From Pseudomonas sp. B6002 (GTDB taxonomy: Bacteria > Pseudomonadota > Gammaproteobacteria > Pseudomonadales > Pseudomonadaceae): a stretch of 64,000 nucleotides of DNA. Shown one piece after another: positions 63,425 to 64,000 of the stretch. Positions within the stretch are counted from its first letter, which is position 1. Every line of letters starts with the position of its first letter. The translations under genes were made by a program, and so were the position numbers. Under the pieces are notes generated by a model. It saw nothing but the letters and a program-made list of their open reading frames with translations. It did no database searches and was not told the origin of the DNA. The stretch spans positions 1 through 64,000 of the forward strand of contig NZ_JACAOY010000009.1 of NCBI RefSeq assembly GCF_013385985.1, given 5' to 3'.

Positions 63425-64000
63425 TCACACCTCCACATTGCCCACATTGAACACCTGTGCTGCGTACTGCAAAAACGAGGCGTCTTCGCAGACGTTCTTG
63501 ATCGGGTCATCCGAGAACTTCACCACCGGCTCGCCGTGCACCCGCACCAGTTTCATCACGATGCTCAACGGCTCCACACCTTCCACATCGCAGGCCAGGC
63601 TGGTGCCCATGCCGAAACCGAACCTGGCCTTGCCGCGCACGTGACGCAGGATCGGCAGGCATTTTTCGAAGTTCAGGCCGTCGGAAAACATCAGGTCCTT
63701 GGTCATCGGGTCGATGCCCAATTGCTTGTAGCGGGCCAGTACCTTGTCGGCCCAGGCGATGGGGTCGCCGGAGTCCTGGCGCAGGCCGTCATACAGCTTG
63801 GCAAAGTACAGGTCGAAGTCCTTGAGGAAAAAGTCGGTGCTGATGCAGTCGGTCAGGGCAATGCCCAGGCGGCCACGGTATTCACGCACCCAGTTTTCCA
63901 GCGCGGCGTTCTGGCTTTCGCGCAAGCGCCCCAGTTGCTGGTGCACCATCAGCCATTGGTGGGCCATGGTGCCGATCAGCGGCAGGTCAAATTCGTAGGC
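63425..64000 (-). CDS. pncB: Nicotinate phosphoribosyltransferase, C-terminal part (5' end outside window)
   Basis: About 190 residues in frame to the right edge, ending at the stop at 63425. SDGLNFEKCLPILRHVRGKARFGFGMGTSL is split across residues that include the phosphoribosyl-binding region, and LGIALTDCISTDFFLKDFD matches PncB. Makes NaMN from nicotinate and PRPP. Forms an operon with nadE. Confidence 0.93.
   Translation of the reverse strand, partial: AYEFDLPLIGTMAHQWLMVHQQLGRLRESQNAALENWVREYRGRLGIALTDCISTDFFLKDFDLYFAKLYDGLRQDSGDPIAWADKVLARYKQLGIDPMTKDLMFSDGLNFEKCLPILRHVRGKARFGFGMGTSLACDVEGVEPLSIVMKLVRVHGEPVVKFSDDPIKNVCEDASFLQYAAQVFNVGNVEV

Overview
The window is chromosomal DNA from a fluorescent Pseudomonas, most likely the P. 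fluorescens group. Grounds are the high GC content, a pyoverdine-type peptide synthetase with a candidate PvdS promoter box, a pncB-nadE pair, Pseudomonas-type AmiE and Urt proteins, and six REP/REPIN-type repeats with TGTGGGAGC or TGTAGGAGC ends. I see no tRNA, rRNA, CRISPR array, insertion sequence or prophage.

Layout. (1) 1-9.6 kb, minus strand: start of a large NRPS (C-A-PCP-E / C-A-PCP / C-A...) whose first two A domains both read as serine-activating; it runs off the left edge. (2) 9.8-16.2 kb: a hicAB pair, then a compact set of four MEP-pathway genes, dxr (minus) divergent from dxs-ispH-ispG (plus). All four look beta-proteobacterial rather than Pseudomonas housekeeping type, and the Dxr has Cys where E. 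coli has Ser222 in the phosphate/fosmidomycin pocket. (3) 16.2-21.6 kb: an MFS exporter with a divergent TetR regulator and two perfect operators, a GlxA-type regulator, a small secreted protein, a MATE exporter and a DUF2239 protein. (4) 21.7-25.3 kb: short-chain amide operon fmdA-fmdB-amiE-amiB-like. (5) 25.5-32.2 kb: a chemoreceptor, then a GntR regulator divergent from a lyase / dicarboxylate-type symporter / fumarase operon. (6) 32.2-37.8 kb, minus strand: ureohydrolase-AraC and PLP lyase-binding protein-amidase. (7) 38.3-45.4 kb: a GlpA/GlpB-like oxidoreductase pair, FGGY kinase, APC permease, DeoR regulator and DUF1937 protein. (8) 45.6-54.8 kb: urea ABC importer urtABCDE divergent from an NCS1-transporter/hybrid histidine kinase and its LuxR-type response regulator. 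(9) 55-62.5 kb: IclR regulator and a polyamine-type ABC importer co-transcribed with a three-subunit HcnABC/opine-oxidase-like dehydrogenase. (10) 62.6-64 kb, minus strand: nadE and the 3' part of pncB.

How parts work together. fmdA and urtA promoters share a motif (TACGTCA-N5-CGTA, once before fmdA, twice before urtA), which suggests that amide hydrolysis and urea uptake form one regulon, plausibly run by the adjacent kinase/regulator pair. The DeoR cluster has recurring TTCGGTCA sites at both of its promoters. The leading candidate for an undescribed system is the extra MEP set (first two and last two steps only). Second are the GlpA/GlpB/FGGY/APC cluster with a kinase that has lost the glycerol-binding Arg, and the lyase operon whose symporter has lost the carboxylate-binding Arg.
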